Notes under the pieces: model-generated
What the model saw: the letters and a program-made list of their open reading frames with translations, nothing else
Database searches by the model: none
Told to the model about the DNA's origin: nothing
Translations under genes and position numbers: made by a program
Source: Bifidobacterium pseudolongum subsp. globosum
GTDB taxonomy: Bacteria > Actinomycetota > Actinomycetes > Actinomycetales > Bifidobacteriaceae
Direction: 5' to 3'
DNA length: 64,000 bases
Assembly: GCF_004155535.1 (NCBI RefSeq)
Contig: NZ_RYUH01000015.1
Coordinates: forward strand, 57,894-121,893
Part shown: positions 33,965 to 43,402 of the stretch, piece by piece
Position numbering within the stretch: the stretch's first letter is position 1
Layout of the letters: each line of letters opens with the position of its first letter

Positions 33965-35596
33965 TCAGTCCTTCATGCGCGAGCGCACGATGAGCAGCGA
34001 GCCGACCGCGAGCAACGCGACGATGCCCACGATGAAGATCGTCATCCATGTGGCGCCGGTCTTCGGCATCTCCACGAGGTTACGCGCGTTCTGCACGATG
34101 ACCTGGTTTGTGCCGTTCTTCACCATGTGGTTCCTGTCCGTCGTCACCGTGGTGGTCACTGTGCCGTCGTCCGGATTGACTTCGGCATTGACGGTGGCCT
34201 GCGGAAGATAGGCGCCTTCGAATGGCGACTTCGTTTCCTTGAGCGTGAAGCTCTTCGCGATGCCATCGATGTGCAGTGTGCCGTCGTCACTGGCCACATC
34301 CAGCGTCTGGGTCGTGCCGGTGTCCTTGTCGGTCGCCACACGGTACTTGCCGTCGCTCACCTTGACGAAGTTGATTGCACCGGTGCTGGATCCGGTGGCG
34401 TCAATTGCCTGGAACTCGGCTCCGGAGAGGGCCTTGCCGTCCATGTCCTGCTTTGCGATGTCCACGAAACCGGTGTATACCTTGTCGGTTGTGTTCGGCG
34501 TGGTCTTGTGGTTGGTCCAATCGTTCGGGTTCTGCGAATACTGCACCGTCGCCTCGTTGGTCTCAGGGTTGGTGGAGACCGCCTTGGCGTTGAGCTTGGC
34601 GGTGTAGGTGACGACGACGGATGCTCCCACCGGGAATGCAGTCTTCGATGGCACAATGTCCCCATTGTTGCCGAAGACAATCGCCAAGGTGCCATTTGCG
34701 GAGTCCGTCGCCGAAGTATTCGTCGCCGTATAATACTGCTTGTCAAGCGTCGTGTCACCCACGGTGATCTGCACGGTGCTGGCATCGATATCCAGACCCT
34801 TGGTATAGGAATCGTTGATGCCGTAGTAGTACTTGGTGTAGCCGGTCCAGTTCGGCACGGTCGACGTGATCTTGAAGGGGATCGCCTTGCCGATCATCGA
34901 GGATACGGCGTGTTTTCCGTTGGCAACCGAATCATGTGGGTCGAGTGCCGTGCTGGTACTGTCAATCGTCTTGTCGACGGTCGTCTTGTGCACCTTGTAC
35001 TCGACGGTGCCGAGCGTGTATGCTTGTGCATCGGCTGCAGTACCTTGCAGTTTCGTCAATCCATCGATGCCGGTGCCGTTCATCGCGATGATGGCGGCCG
35101 GCGTGTTTGCAGTGTTCGTCGTGTCGACGATCGCATAGATGCCTGGGGCGACATTTGCCGTGGCCTTTGCGCCGTCCACGGCAAGCGGGGTGCCCGAAGC
35201 GCCGGTGAATGCAGCCTGCGTGTTCAACTGGTCAAGGAAGTCACGCAACTTGCCGGCCCACGGCGAGCTTTGTGAATCCATGAGGTTCTTGACGACCCAC
35301 GCCATCGGGTTGGCGGTGTCGTGTTCGGCCGTGATGGACGCGTTGATGGCGTCTTTGAGGTCTGGGTTGGTGGAGACGTCGAACGATGTCACACGGCCAT
35401 CAGTGCCCTTGAAACCAAACGCCTTGGAATAGGTGGCGAGCTGCACGGCCTTGAACGTGTGGCCCGCGAGGCTCTCCTCCCCTTCGGCTTTGACGGTTAT
35501 GGGCTGCCGCGTCGCCACATCCAATTCCACGGAGGTCGAGGCAGGAGCAGGGTCATCAGCGAACGCAACGCCTGTCACAGCACCTCCTGCGGCCAT
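33965..35596 (-). CDS. major pilin subunit (FimA-like), MPKTG anchor
   Basis: A pilin of at least 543 residues. The C-terminus carries MPKTG, a hydrophobic stretch and RSRMKD, a sortase signal. An E-box-like segment (FTLKETKSPFEGAYLP) and a Lys-containing VEYKVHKTTVDKTID segment fit isopeptide-stabilised pilins. ATG at 35596 is the only canonical start, but it lies inside the hydrophobic core of the signal peptide and has no ribosome-binding site. The frame stays open upstream to 35644, reading INKFSRIGASIAALAF, a normal basic signal-peptide start, with GGGGAGAAAGG upstream. There the first codon would be ATA. The true start is therefore probably near 35644. Confidence 0.88.
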   Translation of the reverse strand: MAAGGAVTGVAFADDPAPASTSVELDVATRQPITVKAEGEESLAGHTFKAVQLATYSKAFGFKGTDGRVTSFDVSTNPDLKDAINASITAEHDTANPMAWVVKNLMDSQSSPWAGKLRDFLDQLNTQAAFTGASGTPLAVDGAKATANVAPGIYAIVDTTNTANTPAAIIAMNGTGIDGLTKLQGTAADAQAYTLGTVEYKVHKTTVDKTIDSTSTALDPHDSVANGKHAVSSMIGKAIPFKITSTVPNWTGYTKYYYGINDSYTKGLDIDASTVQITVGDTTLDKQYYTATNTSATDSANGTLAIVFGNNGDIVPSKTAFPVGASVVVTYTAKLNAKAVSTNPETNEATVQYSQNPNDWTNHKTTPNTTDKVYTGFVDIAKQDMDGKALSGAEFQAIDATGSSTGAINFVKVSDGKYRVATDKDTGTTQTLDVASDDGTLHIDGIAKSFTLKETKSPFEGAYLPQATVNAEVNPDDGTVTTTVTTDRNHMVKNGTNQVIVQNARNLVEMPKTGATWMTIFIVGIVALLAVGSLLIVRSRMKD

Positions 35597-35644
35597 GAAG
35601 GCGAGCGCCGCGATGGACGCGCCAATACGAGAAAACTTGTTTAT

Positions 35645-35980
35645 TGCTTATTCTGCCTTTCTCCCCATGACTCATCTGAGGCGATTTCCATGGTAGTCAC
35701 AGAAAATTGGCAATTTTTATCCTCTGGCAGCGATAACAAACGGCTTCCGCAAATCCGAGTAAAATTGTTTACCGAGCGAAAGGGCCTTCTTTTCTCCGCC
35801 CGTTTATATGCACACTTCCACCGTTGGGGCCCATCTCAATTCACCGCCAGACAAACACGTGAAGACACCTTGGCGTCATGTGTCGCAATATACCTGACCC
35901 ATGCCCGGGAGCCCCTGCGTGATCATCACATATTCGTGCTACACGCCATGTGATCGAACGCATGCGGCCTATGTACAACA
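35645..35980. other. gene-free stretch upstream of the pilin
   Basis: Apart from the GGGGAGAAAGG ribosome-binding sequence (around 35656-35666, minus strand) no gene or clear promoter is seen. The pilus promoter should lie here, but no -35/-10 pair stands out. AT-content is higher than in the neighbours. Confidence 0.4.
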
Positions 35981-36020
35981 ATGCCGGGCAAAGCTCAAAA
36001 ACCTGAGCTTTGCCCGGCAT
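35981..36020 (-). terminator. terminator of the heat-shock operon
   Basis: ATGCCGGGCAAAGCTCA and TGAGCTTTGCCCGGCAT form a perfect 17-bp stem with a 6-nt loop, 16 bp after the hspR stop. TTGTTGT follows on the minus strand. Confidence 0.85.
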
Positions 36021-36035
36021 GGGCCGATTTTCATG

Positions 36036-36605
36036 TCAACGATGGTTGGTGTGCCACAGCACCACCGACTTGGAACGCACCCCCACGGGGTCAGAACTCA
36101 CACCCGCGGTCAGTTCCCGGGTCTGCGTCTGGAACTGGTGCCTCCAATGACGCGCACGCGGGCAGCGGCGCATTTCGGTGATGCGGCCGCTCATGTCCGC
36201 CGTGAAAACGCTCACACGGCCATCCGCACGCGCGGCGCGCAACTGCCGGCGCAGCTGGCGGTTCTCTTCTTCCAAATCGAGGATGCGCGCAATGCCCGTC
36301 AGATTGATGCCGTCCCGCTGGCTCATGTGCTGCGCCTGGATCAGCCTGTCGACGTCGCGCAGCGAGTACCGGCGCGCGCCGCCGCCGGTGCGCTGAGGCA
36401 CGACGAGTCCGCTGCGGTCGTACTGCCGGAGCGTCTGCGGGTGGATGTCGGCCAGCTGGGCCGCGCGACCGACGCTGAAGATCGGCAGGTCGATGTCGAA
36501 TCCGACGCGCGAGGCGCCGTCGAGATCGGCCCTGCCGGCCACGATCGCCATCGCGCACATCTCGTACAGCCTACGTCTCTGCTGTTCCATGCGCGCCATC
36601 GGCAT
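36036..36605 (-). CDS. hspR: heat-shock repressor HspR (MerR family)
   Basis: A 189-residue MerR-type regulator. The helix-turn-helix is IFSVGRAAQLADIHPQTLRQ (residues 42-61), followed by RTGGGARRYSLRDVDRL and a Leu-rich coiled coil (residues about 108-122). In actinobacteria HspR binds HAIR operators with DnaK as co-repressor and shuts the dnaK operon. ATG at 36605 overlaps the dnaJ stop (TGATG), so it is coupled to it. The N-terminal extension of about 40 residues before the DNA-binding motif is longer than usual, and a later start is possible. Confidence 0.9.
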   Translation of the reverse strand: MPMARMEQQRRRLYEMCAMAIVAGRADLDGASRVGFDIDLPIFSVGRAAQLADIHPQTLRQYDRSGLVVPQRTGGGARRYSLRDVDRLIQAQHMSQRDGINLTGIARILDLEEENRQLRRQLRAARADGRVSVFTADMSGRITEMRRCPRARHWRHQFQTQTRELTAGVSSDPVGVRSKSVVLWHTNHR

Positions 36606-37642
36606 CAGGCCTCCCGCTCGCTCGCGACCTCGTTCACAAAGTCGCCGCACATCTTGTCGAATTCCTTCGCCGCATGCTTCTCATGCATGCTCGGCTTCTT
36701 CGGCACGCGGATCTGCACACGGCCCACAAGGTCGCCCGTCTTGCGCGGCGTCTGCACGCCCTTGCCCGAGATGCGCACTTCGTCGCCGCTCGAGGCGCCG
36801 GCATGCACCTTGAACGTGACCTGTTCGCCGTCCATGTCTTTCGCGGTGACCTTCGCGCCGTCGACCGCCTCGCCCACAGTGATCGGCAGGTCCACGACCA
36901 GGTCGACGCCGTCCATCGTGAACTTGGGATCTTCCGTCACGGTGACCTGCAGATACATGTCGCCGGTCTTGCCGCCGTGCTTGCCGGGCTTGCCCTTGCC
37001 GGCGAGGCGGATCTTCTGGCCGTTCTTCACGCCGGCCGGGATGCGGGTCTTGAACTTCTTGCCATTGGCCTTGAGCGAGACCGTTGCGCCCTTGACCGCC
37101 TGGCGGAACGTCAGCGTGATCTTCGAGTTCAGGTCACCACCGTCTTCCGGCACCGGCGTGGGGCGGTAGCCTTGGTACGCGCCCTCGCCGTAATCGTCGT
37201 ATCCATAGCCGCGGCCGAAACCTTCGCCGCCGCCGGCGCCGAACATCGAGAAGATGTCGTTGAGGTTCGAGGCGCCGCCGCCGTTCGTCGAGAAGCGGAT
37301 GTGCGAGCCGTTGCCGCCGGCGCCGCCACCGAACATCGAACCGAAGATGTCGGAGAAGTCCGCACCGTCGAAGCCGCCACCGGCGCCACCCGCAAAACGG
37401 GCGCCGCCCATGCCGAATTGGCGAATCGCGTCGTACCGTTCGCGCGATTCCTTGTCTTTGAGCACGTCGTACGCTTCGGAGATGTCCTTGAACTTCTCCT
37501 CGCCCTCTTTTGTCTTGTTGATGTCGGGGTGGTACTTACGCGCGAGCTTGCGGTACGCCTTGGTGATATCGCTTTCCGAGGCGTCTTTGGAGACACCGAG
37601 GGTCTTGTAGAAGTCTTTGTTCAGCCATTCATTCTCAGCCAT
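36605..37642 (-). CDS. dnaJ: DnaJ-type co-chaperone without zinc finger
   Basis: A 345-residue J-protein that stimulates the DnaK ATPase. The J domain has HPD at residues 38-40, followed by a Gly/Phe-rich region (about 78-155) and a C-terminal substrate-binding region ending in a dimerisation segment. The four CxxCxGxG zinc motifs of classical DnaJ are absent, so it is of the type II (CbpA-like) form. ATG at 37642 follows AAAGGAGG. It lies between grpE and hspR in the operon, with a strong hairpin in the grpE-dnaJ gap. Confidence 0.93.
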   Translation of the reverse strand: MAENEWLNKDFYKTLGVSKDASESDITKAYRKLARKYHPDINKTKEGEEKFKDISEAYDVLKDKESRERYDAIRQFGMGGARFAGGAGGGFDGADFSDIFGSMFGGGAGGNGSHIRFSTNGGGASNLNDIFSMFGAGGGEGFGRGYGYDDYGEGAYQGYRPTPVPEDGGDLNSKITLTFRQAVKGATVSLKANGKKFKTRIPAGVKNGQKIRLAGKGKPGKHGGKTGDMYLQVTVTEDPKFTMDGVDLVVDLPITVGEAVDGAKVTAKDMDGEQVTFKVHAGASSGDEVRISGKGVQTPRKTGDLVGRVQIRVPKKPSMHEKHAAKEFDKMCGDFVNEVASEREA

Positions 37643-37709
37643 ATTGTGCCTCCTTTCGAGGTCTTATGTTTCACTGTTGGTCGTCTGTACAAATCTGTGC
37701 ATATGCGAA

Positions 37710-37749
37710 CGTGGCCGTGGACCGGAATCGAATGCGGTCCACGGCCACG
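37710..37749 (-). terminator. hairpin between grpE and dnaJ
   Basis: CGTGGCCGTGGACC and GGTCCACGGCCACG form a 14-bp stem with a 12-nt loop. GCATATGC occurs on both outer sides (37699 and 37757) and can extend the structure. It may partly stop transcription or stabilise the dnaK-grpE message. Confidence 0.65.
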
Positions 37750-37772
37750 CTTGCCTGCATATGCGGCGGTCG

Positions 37773-38432
37773 TCACTCCTGCGGCGAGGCGACCACCACA
37801 CGCGCCGCGCGAATCACCCGGTCGCCGATGCGGTACCCCGCCTCGACCACGGTGTCCACGGTCGCCTTCTCGGCCTGCGGGTCCGGCTTGTGCAGAATGG
37901 CGTCATGGCGGGTCGGGTCGAAATCCTCGCCTTTCACGCCGAACTTCTCCACGCCGAACTTTTCGAAGGCCTTGTCGATCTTCGCGGCGACGGCCTGGAA
38001 CGATTCGTCCATCTCGCCGCCGTGTTCGCGGATGCGGTCAATGTCGTCAAGCGCGGGGAGCTCCGCCGCAAGCACATCGATGATGCCTTGCTGGCGGGCG
38101 CGATCCATGTCTTTCTTGGTGCGGTTGCGGTAGTTGATGAACTCCGCACGCTCGCGCTGCAGGGCCTCGAGGTATTCGGCGGCCTCTTTCTTGGCCTGGC
38201 CGAGCGGGGTCAGTTCGCCTTCCGCGGAGTCCGCCGCCGTGCCCTCTTCGGGCGTGGCGGCCTCGTCGGCCGGCTGCTCCTGCCGCGCGCCTTGAGCGTC
38301 TTCGGACTGCGCATCGTTGTTCGTTTCGGGCTGTGCCTCGGCGGCACCGCCCTCAGGGGCGACCTGCCCGGCCGCCAGCTCGTCGGCATCGGGCAGGTCG
38401 TTGAGGTAATCGTCCTTGTTGAATTCGGACAT
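37773..38432 (-). CDS. grpE: nucleotide-exchange factor GrpE
   Basis: A 219-residue GrpE. The acidic, low-complexity N-terminus (about 80 residues) is followed by a long coiled coil (EYLEALQRERAEFINYRNRT) and the C-terminal beta domain with GVKGEDFDPTRHDAI and VDTVVEAGYRIGDRVIRAARV parts. It releases ADP from DnaK. ATG at 38432 overlaps the dnaK stop codon (TAATG), so translation is coupled. Confidence 0.95.
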   Translation of the reverse strand: MSEFNKDDYLNDLPDADELAAGQVAPEGGAAEAQPETNNDAQSEDAQGARQEQPADEAATPEEGTAADSAEGELTPLGQAKKEAAEYLEALQRERAEFINYRNRTKKDMDRARQQGIIDVLAAELPALDDIDRIREHGGEMDESFQAVAAKIDKAFEKFGVEKFGVKGEDFDPTRHDAILHKPDPQAEKATVDTVVEAGYRIGDRVIRAARVVVASPQE

Positions 38433-40294
38433 TACTTGTTGTCCTTGTCGTCGTCCACGACCTCGGCGTCCACCACGTCATCGTCGCCACTGTTGTCGGC
38501 GGTGCCCTGGTCACCCGCGGCGGCCGCGCCTTCGGCGCCCTGCTGCGCGTACAGCGCCTGACCGATCTTCTGGGCCGCGGTCATGAGCTTCTCCTGGTCG
38601 GCCTTGATCTTCTCAATGTCGTCGCCCTTGAGCGCGTCCTTGAGTTCGTTGACCGCGTCGGTGACTTCCTTGGCCACGTCGTCGGCAAGCTTGTCCTTGT
38701 TGTCGTTGACGAGCTTTTCGGTCTGGTAGGCGAAGGCCTCGGCCTGGTTGCGGGTCTCGGCCTCTTCCTTGCGCTTCTTGTCGTCGGCTTCATGGGCCTC
38801 GGCGTCGCGCACCATGCGGTCGATCTCGTCCTTCGGCAGCGCGGAGCCGCCGGTGATCGTCATCGACTGTTCCTTGCCGGTGCCCTTGTCCTTCGCGGAG
38901 ACGTGCACAATGCCGTTGGCGTCGATATCGAAGGTGACCTCGATCTGCGGGACGCCACGCGGCGCCGGAGCGATGCCGGTCAGCTCGAAGGTGCCCAGCG
39001 GCTTGTTGTCACGGGCGAATTCGCGCTCGCCCTGATAGACCTGGATGAGCACGGACGGCTGGTTGTCCTCGGCGGTCGAGAAGATCTCGGAACGCTTCGC
39101 CGGGATGGCGGTGTTGCGCTCGATGAGCTTCGTCATGATGCCACCCTTGGTCTCGATGCCCAGCGAAAGCGGGGTCACGTCGATCAGCAGCACGTCCTTG
39201 CGGTCGCCCTTGATGACGCCCGACTGCACGGCTGCGCCAATGGCCACAACCTCATCCGGGTTCACGGACTGGTTCGGCTCCTTGCCGCCGTCGAGCTCCT
39301 TGACGAGCTCCTTCACGGCAGGCATACGGGTCGAGCCGCCGACCAGGATCACGTGGTCGATCTGCGAGACGGAGATGCCGGCGTCGGCCAGCACGTTGTT
39401 GAACGGCGTGCGGCAGCGGTCGAGCAGGTCCTTCGTCATTTCCTCGAAGTGCGCACGGGTGAGCGTCTCGTCGAGGTGCACCGGCGTGCCGTCAGGGGTC
39501 ATGGCCAGGTACTGCATGTTGATCGTGGTGGACATGGACGAAGACAATTCCTTCTTCGCCTGCTCCGCGGCTTCCTTGAGGCGCTGCAGGGCGATCTTGT
39601 CCTTGCTCAGGTCAACGCCGTACTTGTTCTTGACTTCGCCGACGAGCCAGTCGATGATGCGCTGGTCCCAATCGTCGCCACCCAGGTGGTTGTCGCCACT
39701 CGTGGCCTGCACCTGGATCGTCGAGAAACCGTCGTCGTCCTTGCCGATCTCCAGCAGCGAGACATCGAAGGTGCCGCCGCCGAGGTCGAAGACCAGGATG
39801 CGTTCGTCTTCCTTGCCCTTCTCCAGACCATAGGCCAGAGCCGCGGCGGTCGGTTCGTTGATGATGCGCAGCACGTTCAGGCCCGCGATGGTGCCAGCGT
39901 CCTTGGTCGCCTGACGCTGGGCGTCGTTGAAGTACGCAGGGCAGGTGATGACGGCGTCGGTGACCGGTTCACCCAAGTACGCTTCGGCGTCGCGCTTGAG
40001 CTTCATCAGGATCTGCGCGGAGATCTCCTGCGGCGTCCATTCCTTGCCGTCGATGTCCACGGTCCAGTCAGTGCCCATATGGCGCTTGACCGAGCTGATG
40101 GTGCGGTCGACGTTCGTCACGGCCTGGCGCTTGGCCACTTCGCCGACGAGAATCTCGCCGGACTTGCTGAAGGCCACCACCGACGGGGTGGTGCGCGATC
40201 CTTCGGCGTTCACGATAACGGTGGGTTCGCCACCTTCCAGCGTTGCGATGCAGGAATTGGTGGTACCCAAATCAATACCGACTGCGCGTCCCAT
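38432..40294 (-). CDS. dnaK: Hsp70 chaperone DnaK
   Basis: A 620-residue Hsp70. The ATPase domain starts [19 protein letters not shown] and has [17 protein letters not shown] and the [10 protein letters not shown] motif. The substrate-binding domain has [17 protein letters not shown], and the disordered C-terminus ends in an acidic [13 protein letters not shown] tail. ATG at 40294 follows AAAGGAG. It heads the dnaK-grpE-dnaJ-hspR operon, and a HAIR operator lies 110-130 bp upstream. Confidence 0.98.
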   Translation of the reverse strand: MGRAVGIDLGTTNSCIATLEGGEPTVIVNAEGSRTTPSVVAFSKSGEILVGEVAKRQAVTNVDRTISSVKRHMGTDWTVDIDGKEWTPQEISAQILMKLKRDAEAYLGEPVTDAVITCPAYFNDAQRQATKDAGTIAGLNVLRIINEPTAAALAYGLEKGKEDERILVFDLGGGTFDVSLLEIGKDDDGFSTIQVQATSGDNHLGGDDWDQRIIDWLVGEVKNKYGVDLSKDKIALQRLKEAAEQAKKELSSSMSTTINMQYLAMTPDGTPVHLDETLTRAHFEEMTKDLLDRCRTPFNNVLADAGISVSQIDHVILVGGSTRMPAVKELVKELDGGKEPNQSVNPDEVVAIGAAVQSGVIKGDRKDVLLIDVTPLSLGIETKGGIMTKLIERNTAIPAKRSEIFSTAEDNQPSVLIQVYQGEREFARDNKPLGTFELTGIAPAPRGVPQIEVTFDIDANGIVHVSAKDKGTGKEQSMTITGGSALPKDEIDRMVRDAEAHEADDKKRKEEAETRNQAEAFAYQTEKLVNDNKDKLADDVAKEVTDAVNELKDALKGDDIEKIKADQEKLMTAAQKIGQALYAQQGAEGAAAAGDQGTADNSGDDDVVDAEVVDDDKDNK

Positions 40295-40403
40295 ACTTGT
40301 TCTCCTTTGTTAGGTTCGCTTATTCATTAACAATGCTTGCTCAAGTCCTGTCAGGCGCGCTGCCCTCACTCTCGCGCGGGCGGCCTTCTTGGACCTTCCA
40401 AAA

Positions 40404-40424
40404 CTTGAGCCTACATCACTCAAC
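40404..40424. promoter_or_regulatory. HAIR operator for HspR
   Basis: The sequence CTTGAGC-N7-ACTCAAC matches the HAIR consensus CTTGAGT-N7-ACTCAAG at 12 of 14 positions. It lies upstream of dnaK, and hspR is the last gene of the same operon, so autoregulation follows. A partial second site (GCTCAAG, near 40334-40340) lies closer to dnaK. Confidence 0.85.
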
Positions 40425-40496
40425 ATTTGCTGTCAAACTTTATTCCCGCTGCGGAAAAGATTTTCCAGACGACTCCGAAAACCGCAACATACCAAC

Positions 40497-40536
40497 GAAA
40501 ACGCCGCTTCAGCAGTCGGTATGAAGCGGCGTTTTC
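40497..40536. terminator. hairpin between LacI and dnaK genes
   Basis: GAAAACGCCGCTTC and GAAGCGGCGTTTTC form a 14-bp stem with a 12-nt loop and A/T ends on both sides. The stretch 40295-40698 otherwise holds only the dnaK control region and no gene I can support. Confidence 0.65.
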
Positions 40537-40698
40537 AGTGAATTCTCAGGGCGTATTGATAGCGGCGAACGCCGGCATCACCCCCATCTCGGCGGCACGG
40601 CGTATGTCCCGGAACACTGGTGCGACCTGTGATCGCGGACATCAGCGTCTTCCTCACGACCGGACACACGTGACGCCCCCTGCTCGATATGCCCCGGC

Positions 40699-41739
40699 TC
40701 AGCGCTGCAACGGGGTACCGGGTTCGAGGCGCGCATCGGTGCCACGGAGCACAAGGCGCGGTTCCACAATCGAATGCGGCTCATCGAGCGACTCGCCGCG
40801 CAACAGCTTGAGGCCCTTCTTCGCGGCGGTCGACCCCATCGCGAACGGGTCCTGCCGGATGGTGGTCAAATCGACCGTATCCGCATATGAGCTGTCGTCG
40901 AAACCGATGATCGAATAATCACGGGGCGAATAATACCCGTGCCGTTGCAATTTGATGATCAGCGGGATCGCCATCATGTCCATCTGGCAGCAGATCGCGT
41001 CGGGGAACGTCTCCTCGGACAGCACGGCGGCGAGCGCGGCATCCGCGAAATCGCGGCCGCGCGGCACCGACAGCACCTTCCAGTCGATGTCGTGCGTGCT
41101 TTCAGCTGCCTCGCACGCGCGCACGAACCCGCGCCCGCGCGCGTCGATCGACGCCTCGAGCGTCTCCTCGGCGGCGGAGCACGTGTAGACGATCTTGCGG
41201 TGGCCCAGATTGATCATGTGCTGGGCCGCGCGGAACATGCCCGCTTCGTCGTCGATGCTGATCGAGGCGTCGAACGCGCTGCTCGACGGCGTGTTGATGC
41301 CGATGATCGGCACACGCGTGCGGCGCAGCTGCTCGACCTCGTTCGGTTCGATGGCGAACGACGCGACGAACACGGCGTCCACGTTGCGCAGCACCGGAAG
41401 GTTCACGAAGAACGATTCACGGTTCTTCGCGTCGTCGATGTGCTGGAAGAGCGAGATGTCGTACCCTGCGTCGTGCAACACCGAATTGAGGCCGGCGAAG
41501 ACCTGCGCGTTGAACCAGCTCGTCACCTCCTCGTTCATCAGCAGCGCCACGCGGAACGTCTGCCCCGATTTGAGTGCGGTCGCGGAACGGGAGATGTTGA
41601 AGTCGAGCATCGATGCCGCTTCCATGACCCGTTCACGTGTTTTTTCGGAGACGAGCTCCGGGCGTGTGAATGCCCGTGAAACCGTGGAAATCGACACGCC
41701 GGCGATGTTCGCCACTTCACGAATGCCCTTCTTGTGCAC
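40699..41739 (-). CDS. LacI-family regulator (maltose type)
   Basis: A 346-residue LacI repressor. The helix-turn-helix is IREVANIAGVSISTVSRAFT near residues 5-24, followed by RPELVSEKTRERVMEAA and a sugar-binding domain. It starts at GTG 41739 with AAGGGGGG 5 nt upstream; a longer in-frame start at 41850 would overlap the TraX gene. It resembles the LacI protein at 56822-57841. Its place near the pullulanase and maltodextrin importer genes, and the AAACG(T/C)TT-type operators in their promoters, suggest a MalR-like role. Confidence 0.9.
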   Translation of the reverse strand: MHKKGIREVANIAGVSISTVSRAFTRPELVSEKTRERVMEAASMLDFNISRSATALKSGQTFRVALLMNEEVTSWFNAQVFAGLNSVLHDAGYDISLFQHIDDAKNRESFFVNLPVLRNVDAVFVASFAIEPNEVEQLRRTRVPIIGINTPSSSAFDASISIDDEAGMFRAAQHMINLGHRKIVYTCSAAEETLEASIDARGRGFVRACEAAESTHDIDWKVLSVPRGRDFADAALAAVLSEETFPDAICCQMDMMAIPLIIKLQRHGYYSPRDYSIIGFDDSSYADTVDLTTIRQDPFAMGSTAAKKGLKLLRGESLDEPHSIVEPRLVLRGTDARLEPGTPLQR

Positions 41740-41800
41740 AATGCCCCCCTTGGGTGGTTGTATTGGTCTGTGGATTGTTCGGTTGCATAGGGGTGTCCGG

Positions 41801-42568
41801 TCAGAGTGCCAACAGCGCACAGACCAGGAGGATGATCGGGTAGGCCGCATAGAACACCCACGGTGTCCAGAAATGGCGGTAGCCGAGCTCGCCGTTGCGG
41901 TAGTGGAGGAACGCGACGCCGATGCCGGGGGCGATGAACGAGACGGCGCCGAGCAGCGCCGCGGTGAGCATCATCGTGTTCTCACGGTGGTGCAGGAAGT
42001 AGTAGACCACGCAGAAGCCCAAGGTGAGCGAACCGATGTTGAGCATCGCCTGGCTTTGCCCCACACGCAGCAGCACGTCCCACAGCAGGCCGATGATCAC
42101 AAGGAAGGTCGAAAGCGTGGCGCGCACCCAGGTCTTCAGGTCTTCCACGGCGTCGAGCAGCACCATCACCACAAGCGCCACCACAAGGCCGAACACCGGG
42201 TTCTGCGAGCGCATGTCGAAGGGATGGCTCGGCCCAAAGGTGACCATGTCGTACGGCACCTCGCACACGAGCGCGAGGATGAACAGGCGCAGCCCGTATT
42301 TGAACCAGCTGCGGGTCTTGTCGAAGCCCATGTACAGCAGCCATGCGTAGATCGGGATGGCCACCCACGAGATCGCCTCACAGAGCACGACCACGGTTAG
42401 CACGCCCATGTCGTCGGTCGACGGGGCGCCGAAGATCTTCGGCACGAGCGTCATGCTCGCTGCGGACAGGAACATGAGCATGTCGCCGATCACCTTCAGT
42501 TTGAACGTCGACAGGCCTTTCGGCTTCGCTTTCTTCTCTTCGAGGTACTTCGCGTATTCGTCCATCAT
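41801..42568 (-). CDS. TraX-family membrane protein
   Basis: A 255-residue polytopic membrane protein with seven or eight hydrophobic segments. The segments FKLKVIGDMLMFLSAASMTL, AIPIYAWLLYMGFDKTRSW and LVCEVPYDMVTFG fit the TraX family, named after the F-plasmid pilin acetylase but widespread in bacteria with unknown roles. ATG at 42568 or the adjacent ATG at 42565 may start it; AGGAA lies upstream of both. It lies between a HAD gene and the LacI gene in the same direction. No conjugation gene is nearby. Confidence 0.85.
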   Translation of the reverse strand: MMDEYAKYLEEKKAKPKGLSTFKLKVIGDMLMFLSAASMTLVPKIFGAPSTDDMGVLTVVVLCEAISWVAIPIYAWLLYMGFDKTRSWFKYGLRLFILALVCEVPYDMVTFGPSHPFDMRSQNPVFGLVVALVVMVLLDAVEDLKTWVRATLSTFLVIIGLLWDVLLRVGQSQAMLNIGSLTLGFCVVYYFLHHRENTMMLTAALLGAVSFIAPGIGVAFLHYRNGELGYRHFWTPWVFYAAYPIILLVCALLAL

Positions 42569-42609
42569 TCACTTCCTGTAGATACGCCGGTGCGTCGCGC
42601 CCGGCGCGC

Positions 42610-43374
42610 TCACGCCTGCTCCGCCGGGGCCGCCTCGGCCTCGGCCGTATGGATGTAGTCGAGCACACCTTGGTAGTCGGCGCCTTCGAACGATGCGGCG
42701 GCCTGGTCGGCGGTCTTGCCGCCCGTGTTATCGTCGGTGTGCAGGTAGACCGCGTCGATGCCGGTCACCGCGGCGCCGAAGATGTCGCTCGCCTCGTCAT
42801 TGCCCACCATCAGCGCGTGCCGGGGTTCGATGTTCTCGCGGATGAGCGCTCGACGGAAGATCTCGACCGACGGCTTGCGCACGCCTTCGTCGCTCGAGAT
42901 GATCACGTCGTCGAACATCTCGTCAAGTCCGAGCAGTGTGAGTTCGGGCCGCGTGTAGCTCGCCTGCGCGTTGCTGACAAGCACGACGCGCCGCCCTTCG
43001 CTTTTGAGCGTGCGCAACAGTTCCTTCGCTCCGGGGAACAGCCGCAGTTTCGACGTCGAAGCGCGCCGGAACGTCCATGCGGCGCGGCGCGCCTGGTCGA
43101 GCGTGCCGTCCACCCAGCACGCGCGGAACAACGCGCGGTAGGCGGGCAGCAGATCCGGCTCGAACCAGTCACCGCGGTCGCGGCGGGCGTTCGCACGCAC
43201 CACCTCGCGCGCGAACTGCTCGCGCAACCGCCCGTTCGTCGGGTATTCCGCGCCTTCCCGGTACAGTGCGGCGCGCAATGCGGTCCAGGCGTCTTCGGAT
43301 TGTTCATCCGTGTGGATGTCCACCAAAGTGCCGTACAGATCGAACAGCACCACAGGGTAACGGTTCGCGGTCAT
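42610..43374 (-). CDS. HAD-family hydrolase (haloacid-dehalogenase-like)
   Basis: A 254-residue HAD protein. Motif I reads VVLFDLYGTLVDIH: the nucleophile Asp12 is present, but the second Asp of the DxD motif is Tyr, as in haloacid-dehalogenase-type members rather than phosphatases. Motif II is VLVSNAQ, the Lys is in GVRKPSVEIF, and motif IV is MVGNDEASDI. ATG at 43374 is preferred over the TTG at 43383; CTGGAG lies upstream. Substrate unknown. Confidence 0.87.
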   Translation of the reverse strand: MTANRYPVVLFDLYGTLVDIHTDEQSEDAWTALRAALYREGAEYPTNGRLREQFAREVVRANARRDRGDWFEPDLLPAYRALFRACWVDGTLDQARRAAWTFRRASTSKLRLFPGAKELLRTLKSEGRRVVLVSNAQASYTRPELTLLGLDEMFDDVIISSDEGVRKPSVEIFRRALIRENIEPRHALMVGNDEASDIFGAAVTGIDAVYLHTDDNTGGKTADQAAASFEGADYQGVLDYIHTAEAEAAPAEQA

Positions 43375-43402
43375 CGCTATCAACTCCAGTCAGTGTCGCG
43401 GC

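Noticed and set aside
40555..40650. A short minus-strand reading VFRDIRRAAEMG-PAFAAINTP that looks like a protein end
   Set aside because: Only about 30 codons lie between stops, with no start site and no recognised family; it could be a remnant but cannot be supported.
41801..42568. TraX-like gene as a sign of a conjugative element
   Set aside because: No relaxase, type IV secretion, integrase or plasmid gene is in the window, and TraX-family genes are widespread outside plasmids.
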